From NCBI RefSeq assembly GCF_902833085.1, contig NZ_CADFEB010000011.1, forward strand, positions 333,914 to 397,913: a stretch of DNA of 64,000 bases, read 5' to 3'. Position 1 is the stretch's first letter. Each line of letters starts with the position of its first letter. Positions 8,900-17,331 of the stretch are shown piece by piece. Both the position numbers and the translations under genes were made by a program. A model generated the notes under the pieces. That model was not told the origin of the DNA. It saw nothing but the letters and a program-made list of their open reading frames with translations, and made no database searches. Source of the stretch: Burkholderia ubonensis. GTDB lineage: Bacteria > Pseudomonadota > Gammaproteobacteria > Burkholderiales > Burkholderiaceae.

Positions 8900-10231
8900 T
8901 CAACGCGCCGCGTAGCGGCTCGCCGGACGCGCGAGCCCGAGATGGTCGCGCAGCGTCGTGCCCTCGTATTCGGTGCGGAACAGGCCGCGCCGTTGCAGTT
9001 CCGGCACGACATGCCCGACGAAATCGTCGAGTCCGCCCGGGAAATATGGCGGCATGATGTTGAAGCCGTCCGCGGCGCCACCATCGAACCATTCCTCCAG
9101 CGCGTCCGCGACCTGCGTCGGCGTGCCCCACACGATCCGGTGCCCGCGCGCGCCGGCGACGAGATAGTAGAGTTCGCGCAGCGTGAGGTTCTCGCGGCGC
9201 GCGAGATCGGTCAGCAGCTTCGCGCGGCTCTTCAACTGATCGGATTCGGGCAGGTCGGGCAGCGGGCCGTCGAGCGGATACTTCGACACGTCGTGGCCGA
9301 GACGGTCGGACAGCAGCGTCAGCGCGCCCGACGTATCTGTCCATTGCTGGAGCTGCGCATACTTGTCCTTGGCCTCCTGCTCGGTGCGGCCGATCACCGG
9401 AAATACGCCCGGCATCACGGCAAGTGCGTCCCAGGCGCGGCCGTATGCCGCGAGCCGCCCCTTCAGGTCGCGATAGAAGGCCTGCGCTTCCTCGAGCGTC
9501 TGCTGCGCGGTGAACACGACTTCCGCGGTGCGCGCGGCGAGATCCTGGCCGGGGCCCGAAGAGCCGGCCTGAATCACGACCGGATGGCCCTGCGGCGGGC
9601 GTGACGCGTTGAGCGGCCCCCTCACGTTGAAGAAGCGTCCAGCGTGATCGAGCGTGTGCACCTTCGCCGGGTCGAAATACACGCCGCGCGCCTTGTCCCT
9701 GACGACCGCGTCGTCGTCCCAGCTGTCCCACAGCCCCTTCACGACGTCGACGAATTCGCCGGCCATCTCGTAGCGCTGCGCGTGATCGGGATGGTTGCCG
9801 CGTGTGAAGTTCGCGGCGGTGCGGTCGTACGAGGTCGTCACGACGTTCCATGCGGCGCGCCCGCCGCTCAGATGGTCGAGCGACGCGAACACGCGCGCGA
9901 TGTGGTACGGCTCGCTGTACGTCGTCGATGCGGTCGCCGCGAGGCCGATGTGCCGCGTATGCATCGCGAGCGCCGACAGCAGGCTCAGCGGCTCGAAGCG
10001 CATTGCCATCGACGGATGCGCGTCGGGGCCGCTCGTCAAGCCGTCGGCCAGGAAGACCATGTCGAACTTCGCGCGCTCGGCGGTCTGCACGACGCGGCGC
10101 AGCAGATCGAAGTTCTCGCTGCCGGATTCGGCGTCGGGATGGCGCCAGCCGGCGACGTGGTGTCCAGCGCCCTGGAGGAACAACCCGAGGCGCATCTGGC
10201 GGCGGGAAGGTGTGCTGCGATCTGTGCTCAT
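8900..10231 (-). CDS. Flavin-dependent monooxygenase, NtaA/SnaA/DszA type
   Basis: 443-residue bacterial-luciferase-like (LLM class) FMN/FADH2-dependent monooxygenase. Seen: MRLGLFLQGAGHHVAGWRHP at the start, FDMVFLADG, the strand GLAATASTTYSEPYHIAR, GRAAWNVVTT with the YDRTAANF segment of the NtaA subgroup, GHPVVIQAGSSGPGQDLAA, and the C-terminal GFNIMPPYFPGGLDDF. Members oxidise nitrilotriacetate, EDTA, dibenzothiophene sulfone or similar; they need a separate flavin reductase, none of which is adjacent. The gene overlaps the upstream MmgE/PrpD gene by ATGA. The substrate is unknown. The open frame extends upstream to 11407, but that extension lies inside the other gene. Confidence 0.92.
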   Translation of the reverse strand: MSTDRSTPSRRQMRLGLFLQGAGHHVAGWRHPDAESGSENFDLLRRVVQTAERAKFDMVFLADGLTSGPDAHPSMAMRFEPLSLLSALAMHTRHIGLAATASTTYSEPYHIARVFASLDHLSGGRAAWNVVTTSYDRTAANFTRGNHPDHAQRYEMAGEFVDVVKGLWDSWDDDAVVRDKARGVYFDPAKVHTLDHAGRFFNVRGPLNASRPPQGHPVVIQAGSSGPGQDLAARTAEVVFTAQQTLEEAQAFYRDLKGRLAAYGRAWDALAVMPGVFPVIGRTEQEAKDKYAQLQQWTDTSGALTLLSDRLGHDVSKYPLDGPLPDLPESDQLKSRAKLLTDLARRENLTLRELYYLVAGARGHRIVWGTPTQVADALEEWFDGGAADGFNIMPPYFPGGLDDFVGHVVPELQRRGLFRTEYEGTTLRDHLGLARPASRYAAR

Positions 10232-11595
10232 GATTGAAGCGACGTAAAGGTGTGGAAAAGCCGGGCGAGATCGGCCGTGCTTCGCATCGTATCGATCAGT
10301 TCCGGGACGAACGCGAGTGCGGGATCGTGGGCGGTCGCGTCCGCGAACTTCGCGGCAAGGTCGTCGGCACCGACGAGGCGTTCGGTGCGTTGCTGCAGCG
10401 TTTCGCCGTCGCGCAGCGCAATCTCGACCACCGAGAAACGCGTCGCGGGATCGGTCGACGCGCGCGGCGCGGCGGCATCGTGGCGCCGCGTCACGCGTGC
10501 GGCGAGCGCGATCAGGTCGTCGCGCACGGGCACGTCGGCGAACGTCGCGACGCCGGGCGGGCCGTCCGCCAATGCGGCGGCCACCGCGTATTCGACGCTG
10601 AAGCGCGCCTCGAGGCCGGTTGCCGGCAGTCGGTTCGACAGCGGCGTGTCTCCGCCTGGCGGGAACGTGACCGCGATGCCGTCGATGTCCGCCGGCGCGA
10701 TGCGGTGGCGGGCGCGCAGATCGAGCGCGGCCTGCACGGCGTAATGGGTTGCCGTGCAGCACGGCCACGGCTTGAAGTACAGGCCGGGCGACACGATCTG
10801 CCACGGCGCGCCCCAGTCGGCCAGCACGCGCGCCGGCTGCGCCGCGCCGCCGCCGAACACGGCGAAGAATCCTTCCGGGCCGTCGAGTGCGCCCGGCGCG
10901 CCGGCCAGTCCGGCCTCGGCGAGCTCCACGGCGAGCAGCCCCGCGCGCGCCGCGAGACCCGCGTGCAACGGCTTCACCTCGCTGCCGAATTGCAGCCGCA
11001 GCCCGGCCGATTGAGTCGCGGCGATGCCGAGTGCGTTTTCGGTGGCCGCCGCATCGAGCCCGAGCAGGCGCGCCGCGGCGGCAGCCGCGCCCAGCGTGCC
11101 GAGCGTCGCCGTGTTGTGAAAGCCGAGTTCGTAGTGGCGGCTGCCGAGCGCGAGGCCGAGCCGCGCCATCGCCTCGACGCCGACGACGTACGCGTCGAGC
11201 AGCTCGAGCGCGCTGCGTGCGCGCACCTGCGCGAGCGCGAGCAGTGCCGGCAGCAGCACGGTGCCTGGATGGCCGCGCACGCTGCTGTGCACGTCGTCGT
11301 AGTCGAGCGCGTGGCCGGCATAGCCGTTGAGCAGCGCCGCATGCTGCGGCGACGCCGGTGTCGCACTGCCGATCACCGCTGCTGCGCCGGCCGAATCGCG
11401 ACCGCACACCGCCAGCAGCTTGCGGTAACCGTTGTCGCGAGCGCCGGCGAACGCGGCGGCAAGGAAGTCGAGCAGGCCGCGCCGCGCGGCAGCGATGGTG
11501 GACGGATCATGCGCGGGCTCGGTGCACGCAATCGCAGCGGCCAGCCGGCGCGTGACGCCGTCGGCCGCGCCGTCGGGAATCAAATGGGGAGACAT
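10228..11595 (-). CDS. MmgE/PrpD-family protein
   Basis: 455 residues, the usual length for the 2-methylcitrate dehydratase-like MmgE/PrpD family. Visible family text includes LLNGYAGHALDYDDVHSSVRGHPG, ENALGIAATQSAGL and KPWPCCTATH (an active-region segment of the all-alpha domain), followed by the C-terminal mixed domain with VEYAVAAAL. The start at MSPHLIPDG was preferred over an upstream ATG because family similarity begins here. It is the first gene of a two-gene operon with the NtaA-type monooxygenase. The family also contains iminodisuccinate epimerase-like enzymes, so with the monooxygenase it may work on an aminopolycarboxylate or related acid. That is inference. Confidence 0.9.
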   Translation of the reverse strand: MSPHLIPDGAADGVTRRLAAAIACTEPAHDPSTIAAARRGLLDFLAAAFAGARDNGYRKLLAVCGRDSAGAAAVIGSATPASPQHAALLNGYAGHALDYDDVHSSVRGHPGTVLLPALLALAQVRARSALELLDAYVVGVEAMARLGLALGSRHYELGFHNTATLGTLGAAAAAARLLGLDAAATENALGIAATQSAGLRLQFGSEVKPLHAGLAARAGLLAVELAEAGLAGAPGALDGPEGFFAVFGGGAAQPARVLADWGAPWQIVSPGLYFKPWPCCTATHYAVQAALDLRARHRIAPADIDGIAVTFPPGGDTPLSNRLPATGLEARFSVEYAVAAALADGPPGVATFADVPVRDDLIALAARVTRRHDAAAPRASTDPATRFSVVEIALRDGETLQQRTERLVGADDLAAKFADATAHDPALAFVPELIDTMRSTADLARLFHTFTSLQS

Positions 11596-12148
11596 GTCGG
11601 CAGTTGGAAAGTCGCGAAATGCCGCAACGGGCGGCGCAGCCGGAACCTTCCGGTTCCCGCTCGGATGGGAGCGTTGGATACTAGCGAAGCATCCGTGCGT
11701 GCCCAACCAAGTATTCGAGCTTTCTATATCGCGTATTCGGCGTTGCTTGAACCGTGGACAAAAATAAAGTCGTCGCCGTTTGCGAAGTAAATCTATGGTC
11801 CCTCCCGGTCGTCGTCGACCGGCAGATGCGAAACCCTCATGAATTCATGAAATTGCGCGCCGCGCAAAAAAGTTGTCGCTGGGCGAGCGTCGCGAAGACG
11901 CTAGACTTCGATACACCGGCTGAACGATTTCATCAATTCGTTGCATCGACGGGTTGAATCCGCAACATACAACAGTCGCTCGCGCGACGTCAGCTTCGTC
12001 CGGCTATCGAACGCGCGCGCTTTTGATCCAACGCATCCTTCGTTTTGATGCACCTCGCTACCCACTCATGCTGCTTCCGATAACGCTAGGTAAGCCCTGT
12101 GAGATACTGCATTGGAGGCCTTTGCCGCTGTAAGCAGCTTCTATTGTC
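11596..12148. other. Intergenic region at the edge of AT-richer cargo
   Basis: No gene is supported. Short open frames here lack start sites and family character. Base composition falls from about 11700 onward, matching the downstream SUMF1-type gene, so the boundary of the acquired segment probably lies here. I saw no integrase, direct repeat or tRNA end. Confidence 0.4.
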
Positions 12149-12850
12149 ATGAAGAAAATGGAACATCTGTCTGAAACACTCGATATACAAACGATACGCG
12201 TTCCCGCAGGAACGATTGCATTGAGGGACGACCGAATTGGCCGTAGATGGTCTGTCGACCTACCGCACTTTTTGATCGGCCGCTATCCCGTCACTCAGGC
12301 GCAATATGCTGCGGTAACCGGACAATGGCCATCGTCATATGTCGCCGCGCAATGTCCAGTAGTCAACGTATCCTGGATTGATGCCGCCCAGTTCTGCAAC
12401 ATGCTTTCAAAGGCGGCCGGCCTTCTCGACTGTTATGAATTTCATGGCGATGGAACGGGGGCTTCTCTTGTCCCAGAAAGCAACGGCTATCGCCTGCCCA
12501 CCGAAGCTGAATGGGAGTACGCTTGCCGCGCCGGAACAAATGGTCCGAGATACGGCAAACTCGGCGATATAGCCTGGTATAGAGAAAACTCGGGGGGGCA
12601 CACGCATGAGGTGGGTCAAAAGCAAGCAAATGACTGGGGGCTTTTCGACACGCTAGGAAACGTTTGGGAGTGGTGCGCCGATATATACGACCCGGAAGTC
12701 TATGGTTCGTATCGCGTGTTTCGTGGCGGTGGTTGGGCGGATGCCGAACGAGGCTGCCTTGCTACGAATCGACGTCGTAGCCATCCGACATTTGCAATCG
12801 ATGATCTTGGCTTTCGGGTTGCCCGATCGCTTGACGCTCGTGATGGGTAA
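12149..12850 (+). CDS. SUMF1/formylglycine-generating-enzyme domain protein
   Basis: 233 residues forming essentially one FGE-sulfatase (SUMF1) domain with no kinase or membrane part. Seen: HFLIGRYPVTQAQYAAVTG, CPVVNVSWIDAAQFCNMLS, YRLPTEAEWEYACRAGT, WGLFDTLGNVWEWCADIY and FRGGGWADAERGC, then LGFRVAR. The closing motif has a single Cys (ERGCLATNRR); true formylglycine-generating enzymes carry two copper-binding Cys there, so sulfatase activation is doubtful. No sulfatase lies nearby. An alternative start is the ATG three codons later. Codon use is AT-richer than in the neighbours, suggesting transfer. Confidence 0.85.
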   Translation: MKKMEHLSETLDIQTIRVPAGTIALRDDRIGRRWSVDLPHFLIGRYPVTQAQYAAVTGQWPSSYVAAQCPVVNVSWIDAAQFCNMLSKAAGLLDCYEFHGDGTGASLVPESNGYRLPTEAEWEYACRAGTNGPRYGKLGDIAWYRENSGGHTHEVGQKQANDWGLFDTLGNVWEWCADIYDPEVYGSYRVFRGGGWADAERGCLATNRRRSHPTFAIDDLGFRVARSLDARDG

Positions 12851-13000
12851 TCGCGAGCACATCCGGCTTTGTCGACCAGCAGTGTCGGACGAATCTGGGG
12901 CTTGCCCGACAGCGGGCTGTTGATAAAGAGAAGACGCGCGACCAGAACCGGTCACGCGTGCAAAGGCAGACGGGAATAAATAATCGCCGAAGAAAAAACG

Positions 13001-13231
13001 TTACGATCCACCGCCGGCCAGAACCTGCTCGACGGCCATCGAGCGTGCCGCTTCTTCGGCCTCTTCAGGGGTGTCGAACACGCTGTCCGACACGTGAACC
13101 TGATGCCATTCGGGTTTGTCGGAAGCGTCGCGGAAAATGCGGAAGCGCGCGCAATAGCCGCGCGGCGTGACCGGGACCACGTCGATTTCGACGGATGCGC
13201 CTTCGATCTGATGTCTGACGAAGCCGTCCAT
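13001..13231 (-). CDS. Small conserved-looking hypothetical protein, 76 aa
   Basis: Starts MDGFVRHQIEGASVEIDVVP and contains WHQVHVSDSVFDTPEEAEEAARS. The pattern is a short beta-rich part followed by one helix, without cysteines suggestive of metal binding, and without a signal peptide or membrane segment. A GGAGGG-like purine stretch precedes the ATG (reverse complement of CTGCCCTCCTGACG), which supports expression. The function is not recognised. The base composition matches the chromosome rather than the flanking AT-rich cargo. Confidence 0.65.
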   Translation of the reverse strand: MDGFVRHQIEGASVEIDVVPVTPRGYCARFRIFRDASDKPEWHQVHVSDSVFDTPEEAEEAARSMAVEQVLAGGGS

Positions 13232-13774
13232 GCTGCCCTCCTGACGCCAGCGTTGAACGCAGAAATCCTAGCATGACGGGTTCGATGCGGCGGGTGCATT
13301 GCAGCATGCGGGAGTCACCTTCAGCGCCTTCCAGGACGACGCCAGACTGCGCAACACGTGCCGTCGGCACGGCACCGCCTGAATTTATTCGGTCGACTCG
13401 TCCTCGCCGACGGCTCTTCGCATCGCGCAACGTGGCGTCGGCGAGACGCCCCAGTGGCACATTCCGCGTGCTGCTGCAACCGGGACAGTGCGTCCCTCGC
13501 CCAACGCGGGGGTGGTGAATGGCCGCGGCTAGGCAGGCACGACCGGCTCTTGTCGACCCACTTCTGCCGTTGAATGCCTCGTCGAGCGAACGGCAGCTTG
13601 CAAGCTCCAAAGGTCATCCGTGAGTCCGCGCGGTTGCCGGCAAGTTCTGTTGCAGACATTTCAAGCTTGTAGACCTTGTGGCTTCCTCTATAGTTGTTTT
13701 CGATTACCGATAGAGCTACGTGAAGTAGTTACGTAGATAATTCTACAAGAACTTTCGTACTGGTACGCGCAACC
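13232..13774. other. Intergenic region before the peptidase cassette
   Basis: About 540 bases without a supported gene. Overlapping open frames on both strands look random. The last 100 bases are AT-rich and hold the probable promoter and inverted repeat of the next cassette. Confidence 0.45.
13716..13736 (+). promoter_or_regulatory. Inverted repeat upstream of the peptidase cassette
   Basis: CTACGT and ACGTAG are perfect 6-bp arms separated by 9 bases, 39 bases before the ATG of the 112-residue gene. The place and symmetry fit a dimeric repressor operator, but no regulator gene is in the cassette. Confidence 0.45.
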
Positions 13775-14113
13775 ATGAACATTCCGGGTCACTATCTAAC
13801 CATGTCAGACGCCGAGTTGTATCTCGAGTTGGCGGGCGCGCTATCCGGAGGACATGCAGCTCCTCTCGATCCCGAGGAGGCGGAGCGCGCGGGATTTAAC
13901 TATTTTCAGAGCATTTTGCCTCAAATTCGCGTTGCTGTTTGCGGCTCGCCACTCGTGAAATCGTTCGTCAAAAAAGATGATGTGTTCGCTGTAGCAAGCG
14001 CAATTGCAGAACTGATCTCTGCCCATTTCGCCCTCCCGAGGGCAGCAGCAACTATTTCGGTTTTGGCAGCGAGAATGGGGTTGAAGAATTTGTGTCCAAT
14101 GGTCGAACCATGA
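13775..14113 (+). CDS. Small protein coupled to a zinc peptidase, 112 aa, unknown
   Basis: Starts MNIPGHYLTMSDAELYLELA. The N-terminal half is acidic and helical; the C-terminal half (about residues 65-105) is a run of amphipathic to hydrophobic helices with FAVASAIAELISAHFALPRA and AATISVLAARMGLKNLC. There is no signal peptide. Its stop overlaps the start of the peptidase gene by ATGA, so the two are made together. I do not recognise a family. Small helical partners beside a peptidase occur in effector-associated or antiphage modules, so a sensing or adaptor role is possible but unproven. Base composition is AT-richer than the flanking chromosome. Confidence 0.75.
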   Translation: MNIPGHYLTMSDAELYLELAGALSGGHAAPLDPEEAERAGFNYFQSILPQIRVAVCGSPLVKSFVKKDDVFAVASAIAELISAHFALPRAAATISVLAARMGLKNLCPMVEP

Positions 14114-15387
14114 ACGAATCTTTCTTATCGCAACTCCAGACGCAACCGGACGCATTTCGTGGTGTCTTGAGTGATGAGACGCTCAGGCTGCGCAGCGCGA
14201 AAAGCAAATGGCAATTTGGTTCAGATACAATTTCAATTGCCGGTCAATATTTTCTCCAAACGGGATCTCTTGATGCTCGGATAGAGATCGGTTTAGTGAA
14301 TGATCCGTCGCTAACGTCCACATGGTACAAGGTACCGAGCCGTGAGGACGCGTACGCAATCGGAATTAATGTCGGGCTTATTAAATCACTATGGCTCATT
14401 GCAGCCGATGTTTTTGGGTATGGCGACGAGAGCGAGGAGGAGCCCGTACTTTTAGGAGAGTTTAGCAAAGCGGCCGCAGACCGAGTTAGTGAACGAGTAG
14501 CGGCATTCCTCGAAATTGGGTTTCCGTTGGGCAATGCGAGCACCCCCTCCGCTCGACGAATGCCATTTGTTAATGCGCTCGTCGAAGACGCGATGCAATT
14601 CCTAGTGCTGCATGAGTTCGCGCATATCCTGCTAGGTCACGATAGAGGTGAAGTGCGGCTTCTACGTAACCGAATGGTCGATTTGCAAATCGCAACGTTT
14701 TCAATCGGCCAAGAGCATCAAGCTGACAGATTAGCTGCTAGGCTGCATGCTTCCATGCGGCGAACCTCAGCAGAAGGTTATCCCGGAATGGAGTTCGCCG
14801 GACCAACGCTTCTCTTTGGACTGCTGGGACTATTTGAGAGATACACGCGATTTCAAGCGGCTTTTGACTCTCCTCATTCGCATCCGAACGCGTATGAGCG
14901 GCTATACCGTCTTCGCGTCGAACTCGCGACCGGGGGCCAGGATATGTACTGGTCTATACCGGAAGGAAAAGAATTTAGGCTTGCGCGGCTGAACCTTGAC
15001 GCTAATCCGGAAGCGGTTAAGTTCGCAGACGCGGTAGCAAAGTCACTCTTAAACGTCTTAGAGCAAATAGAGAGTATCGACGCGCTACCGTCGCCGTTCA
15101 ATGACATCTTTAATCGATATTCCGCCCGTGAAATTCGCGATGATGATAAGCATCAGTTCTGGAAGGAGATTGCACGATGGTTGTTTCTAGGTAGCCCGAA
15201 GCGAGTGTTGGGACACCTCGCAGAAGCCCAGACGAGCGCCATCGAAGCTCTTCGTCAACCGCAGTCCGAGGCGGATCAAATCTTCCTTTCAAGATCGATG
15301 GTTTTGATCGAAGACGTGCTCACAAGGATTAGAGGTCTGCAAGATTATTCGGTGCAGAAGGCATTACGCCAATGCAACCTGGCGTGA
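14110..15387 (+). CDS. HEFAH zinc metallopeptidase-like protein of unknown role
   Basis: 425 residues from the ATG that overlaps the upstream stop (an ATG six codons earlier is less likely). The helix with HEFAHILLGH is at about residues 168-177: HExxH gives two zinc-ligand histidines and the catalytic Glu. A downstream EHQAD (about residue 202) supplies a plausible third ligand, as in gluzincins where Glu precedes an Ala-Asp pair. No signal peptide or clear membrane anchor is seen, so it is probably cytoplasmic. The regions before residue 150 and after 230 are not recognised. It could be a Lit-type or other abortive-infection peptidase, or a toxin; this is a hypothesis from architecture only. 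Confidence 0.8.
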   Translation: MNESFLSQLQTQPDAFRGVLSDETLRLRSAKSKWQFGSDTISIAGQYFLQTGSLDARIEIGLVNDPSLTSTWYKVPSREDAYAIGINVGLIKSLWLIAADVFGYGDESEEEPVLLGEFSKAAADRVSERVAAFLEIGFPLGNASTPSARRMPFVNALVEDAMQFLVLHEFAHILLGHDRGEVRLLRNRMVDLQIATFSIGQEHQADRLAARLHASMRRTSAEGYPGMEFAGPTLLFGLLGLFERYTRFQAAFDSPHSHPNAYERLYRLRVELATGGQDMYWSIPEGKEFRLARLNLDANPEAVKFADAVAKSLLNVLEQIESIDALPSPFNDIFNRYSAREIRDDDKHQFWKEIARWLFLGSPKRVLGHLAEAQTSAIEALRQPQSEADQIFLSRSMVLIEDVLTRIRGLQDYSVQKALRQCNLA

Positions 15388-15690
15388 ATGACGGCTGAGG
15401 CCCGCGAGGCGACTGGGATAATGGACCGCATACGATGTGACCGGTATCTGGGGCAGAGCCGACGTTCGAACGTCCGCATTGACGCGTGGGCCAACGTCTG
15501 TAACTGGCCGACGACGGACAACATCGCCTCATCCATGAACCCGTCGAATAGCTCGCGGCGGCATTTGCGATTCGCTGAAATTGGTGATCCGACTCACGCG
15601 ACCGGCTGTGCCGCCCATACCGGCAGATTGACACGGCGCCTCCTCGTAACGTATCGTTTTGATACGTTATTAGCCAAAAAGCACCCCTCG
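15388..15690. other. Intergenic region between the peptidase cassette and dinB-like gene
   Basis: The plus frame of the DinB-like gene is open across this stretch, but the translated text has no family character and I treat it as non-coding. Composition returns from AT-rich cargo to chromosomal values here. It contains the perfect inverted repeat at 15648-15668. Confidence 0.5.
15648..15668 (+). promoter_or_regulatory. Operator-like inverted repeat before the DinB-family gene
   Basis: AACGTATC and GATACGTT are perfect 8-bp arms around GTTTT. It ends 22 bases before the ATG at 15691, where a repressor would block transcription. The arms resemble sites of TetR-type dimers in size, but no such regulator is adjacent. 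Confidence 0.5.
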
Positions 15691-16485
15691 ATGCACTCCC
15701 GCTTCGACCGCTTCCGCACCACTCCACTCGGCGCACAGCTCGAAGCGCTGATCGAGCAACCGGACCGCTACCTCGAATTCGCCGCCCTCTCCCGCGTCGG
15801 CGTTGCCGCGATCGGCGCGATCCAGGACGAAATCGCCCAAAAATTCCCCGAAATCTCGACCGACACCACCGCGCGCCAGTTCTGCGGCGCGATGGTCGCC
15901 GACGTGATGCGCCGCCGCGGCCACGACGTCGTTCAGGCGCGCGGCCGCCTCGGCGGCGTGCTGTTCAGCTACGGCGCCGTATTCAGCCCGTACCCGCAAT
16001 TGCCGCCTTTTGCCGACATCGTCAGCGAACTCGCGCGCATGCCCGACACATTCGCCGCACTCATCGCAGGCGTACCCACAGCGCAGAGAACCCAACGCCC
16101 GGACGGCACCGGCTTCTCGCTCGTCGAACACGCGTGCCACCTGCGCGACCTCGACGCGATCTTCACCGCGCGCATCGACGCAGTGCGCGCCGCCGACCTG
16201 CCGGTGATCGCGTCGGTCGACGGCACCGCACTCGCCGAACAGCGCGACTACGTGCATCAGGATCTCGACGAAGCACTTAATGCGTTCCGCGCCATGCGGC
16301 AACAACTGTGCACAACCCTCACGACGCTCTCGCCAGCCGAACTGACGCGCTGCGGCCTGCGCGACAACATCCGGCGCATGTCGCTCGACGAACTCGTGCG
16401 CGAGTTGCTCGACCACGACCGCACCCATGCTCTCGAACTCGACGAACTGCTCGCCGAACTGAACCCGTCCCCGCGCCCCGCATGA
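15691..16485 (+). CDS. DinB-like four-helix-bundle protein with extra N-terminal domain
   Basis: 264 residues. The C-terminal 150 residues look like a DinB/YfiT-type bundle: SLVEHACHLRDLDAIFTARI has the first His ligand, and MSLDELVRELLDHDRTHALELDEL has the HDxxH pair, so three histidines could bind a divalent metal. The N-terminal about 110 residues (residues 1-110, with RQFCGAMVADVMRRRGHDVV) are a separate helical region not recognised. The start was placed at MHSRFDRFRTT, downstream of the inverted repeat. The family includes thiol-dependent S-transferases and stress proteins; exact activity is unknown. The next gene, an alpha/beta hydrolase, overlaps by ATGA. Confidence 0.75.
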   Translation: MHSRFDRFRTTPLGAQLEALIEQPDRYLEFAALSRVGVAAIGAIQDEIAQKFPEISTDTTARQFCGAMVADVMRRRGHDVVQARGRLGGVLFSYGAVFSPYPQLPPFADIVSELARMPDTFAALIAGVPTAQRTQRPDGTGFSLVEHACHLRDLDAIFTARIDAVRAADLPVIASVDGTALAEQRDYVHQDLDEALNAFRAMRQQLCTTLTTLSPAELTRCGLRDNIRRMSLDELVRELLDHDRTHALELDELLAELNPSPRPA

Positions 16486-17207
16486 ACCTCCACACCCCCG
16501 TCGTCTTCATCCACGGCTTCATCGGTACGTTCGACGTGCCTGCCTGGCCCGGCCCGCACCTCGCGCCCGACCTGCTCGGATACGGCGCGCATCGCACAGC
16601 ATCGCCGGACAGCATCACGCTCGCCGCACAGGTCGAACACCTGCGGCAAACGATCGACACGCACTTCGGCGACGCACCGGTCGACATCGTCGGGCACTCG
16701 GTCGGCGGCGCGATCGCGATGCTGTTCGCGCACGCACATCCCGCGCGCGTGCGCCGGATCGTCAACGTCGAGGGAAATTTCACGCTGGACGACGCATTCT
16801 GGTCGGCGTCGGTCGGACGCATGTCCCCCGCCGAAGCCGACGCGATGCTCGACGCATTGCGCGCCGATCCGCTCGCCTGGCTGCGCGGCGCCATCGCCGA
16901 TCCGGCTCCGGAGCTGGCCGCCACGGCCACCCGCTGGCTCGCGCATCAGCCGGCATCGACGCTGCGTGCGATGGGCCGCTCGGTCGTCGCGACGACCGGC
17001 GACGCCGGCTACCTGAACGCGCTCGCGCAGGTGTTCGAACGCCATCCGGTCTACCTGATCGCGGGCGAACGTTCGCGCGACGGCTGGCGTGTGCCGGACT
17101 GGGCGCTGGCGCGCAGCGCCGGCATCGAGATCATCGGCGGCGGGCACCTGATGACGACGGAACAGCCCGAAGCCTTCCGCGCATCGATCGAGCGCTGCCT
17201 GACGTAA
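16482..17207 (+). CDS. Alpha/beta hydrolase
   Basis: 241-residue cytoplasmic alpha/beta-hydrolase. It begins with VVFIHGFIGTFDVPAW (oxyanion-hole loop HGF), has the nucleophile elbow GHSVGG with the catalytic Ser, and ends with GIEIIGGGHLMTTEQPEAF, which holds the catalytic His. A late Asp or Glu before it completes the triad. The start at MNLHTPV overlaps the stop of the DinB-like gene (ATGA), so the two form a short operon. The reaction (ester, lactone or other) cannot be told from the sequence. Confidence 0.85.
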   Translation: MNLHTPVVFIHGFIGTFDVPAWPGPHLAPDLLGYGAHRTASPDSITLAAQVEHLRQTIDTHFGDAPVDIVGHSVGGAIAMLFAHAHPARVRRIVNVEGNFTLDDAFWSASVGRMSPAEADAMLDALRADPLAWLRGAIADPAPELAATATRWLAHQPASTLRAMGRSVVATTGDAGYLNALAQVFERHPVYLIAGERSRDGWRVPDWALARSAGIEIIGGGHLMTTEQPEAFRASIERCLT

Positions 17208-17331
17208 AGCGACTGCCACGCCAACCTGACAAACCCGTAGGCGCCACCGAAATTTGAATGAAAGGCCCCGTTGCTACAGTCATTCCACATAGGGTTTCCG
17301 GGCATGCCCGACCATTTGGCGGACACGACGA

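Noticed and set aside
10232..11407. N-terminal extension of the flavin monooxygenase frame to 11407
   Set aside because: The extension lies inside the MmgE/PrpD gene and is Arg/Ala-rich; the enzyme's natural start is at 10231 with ATGA coupling.
11754..11957. Small open frame in the 11.6-12.1 kb spacer
   Set aside because: 67 residues, no ribosome-binding site, no recognisable motif or neighbour support.
13273..13659. Overlapping open frames on both strands at 13.3-13.7 kb
   Set aside because: They overlap each other in opposite strands, lack ribosome-binding sites and show no motif.
15388..15690. Extension of the DinB-like protein to 15388
   Set aside because: The added 101 residues have no fold pattern and cover an operator-like repeat and a composition boundary.
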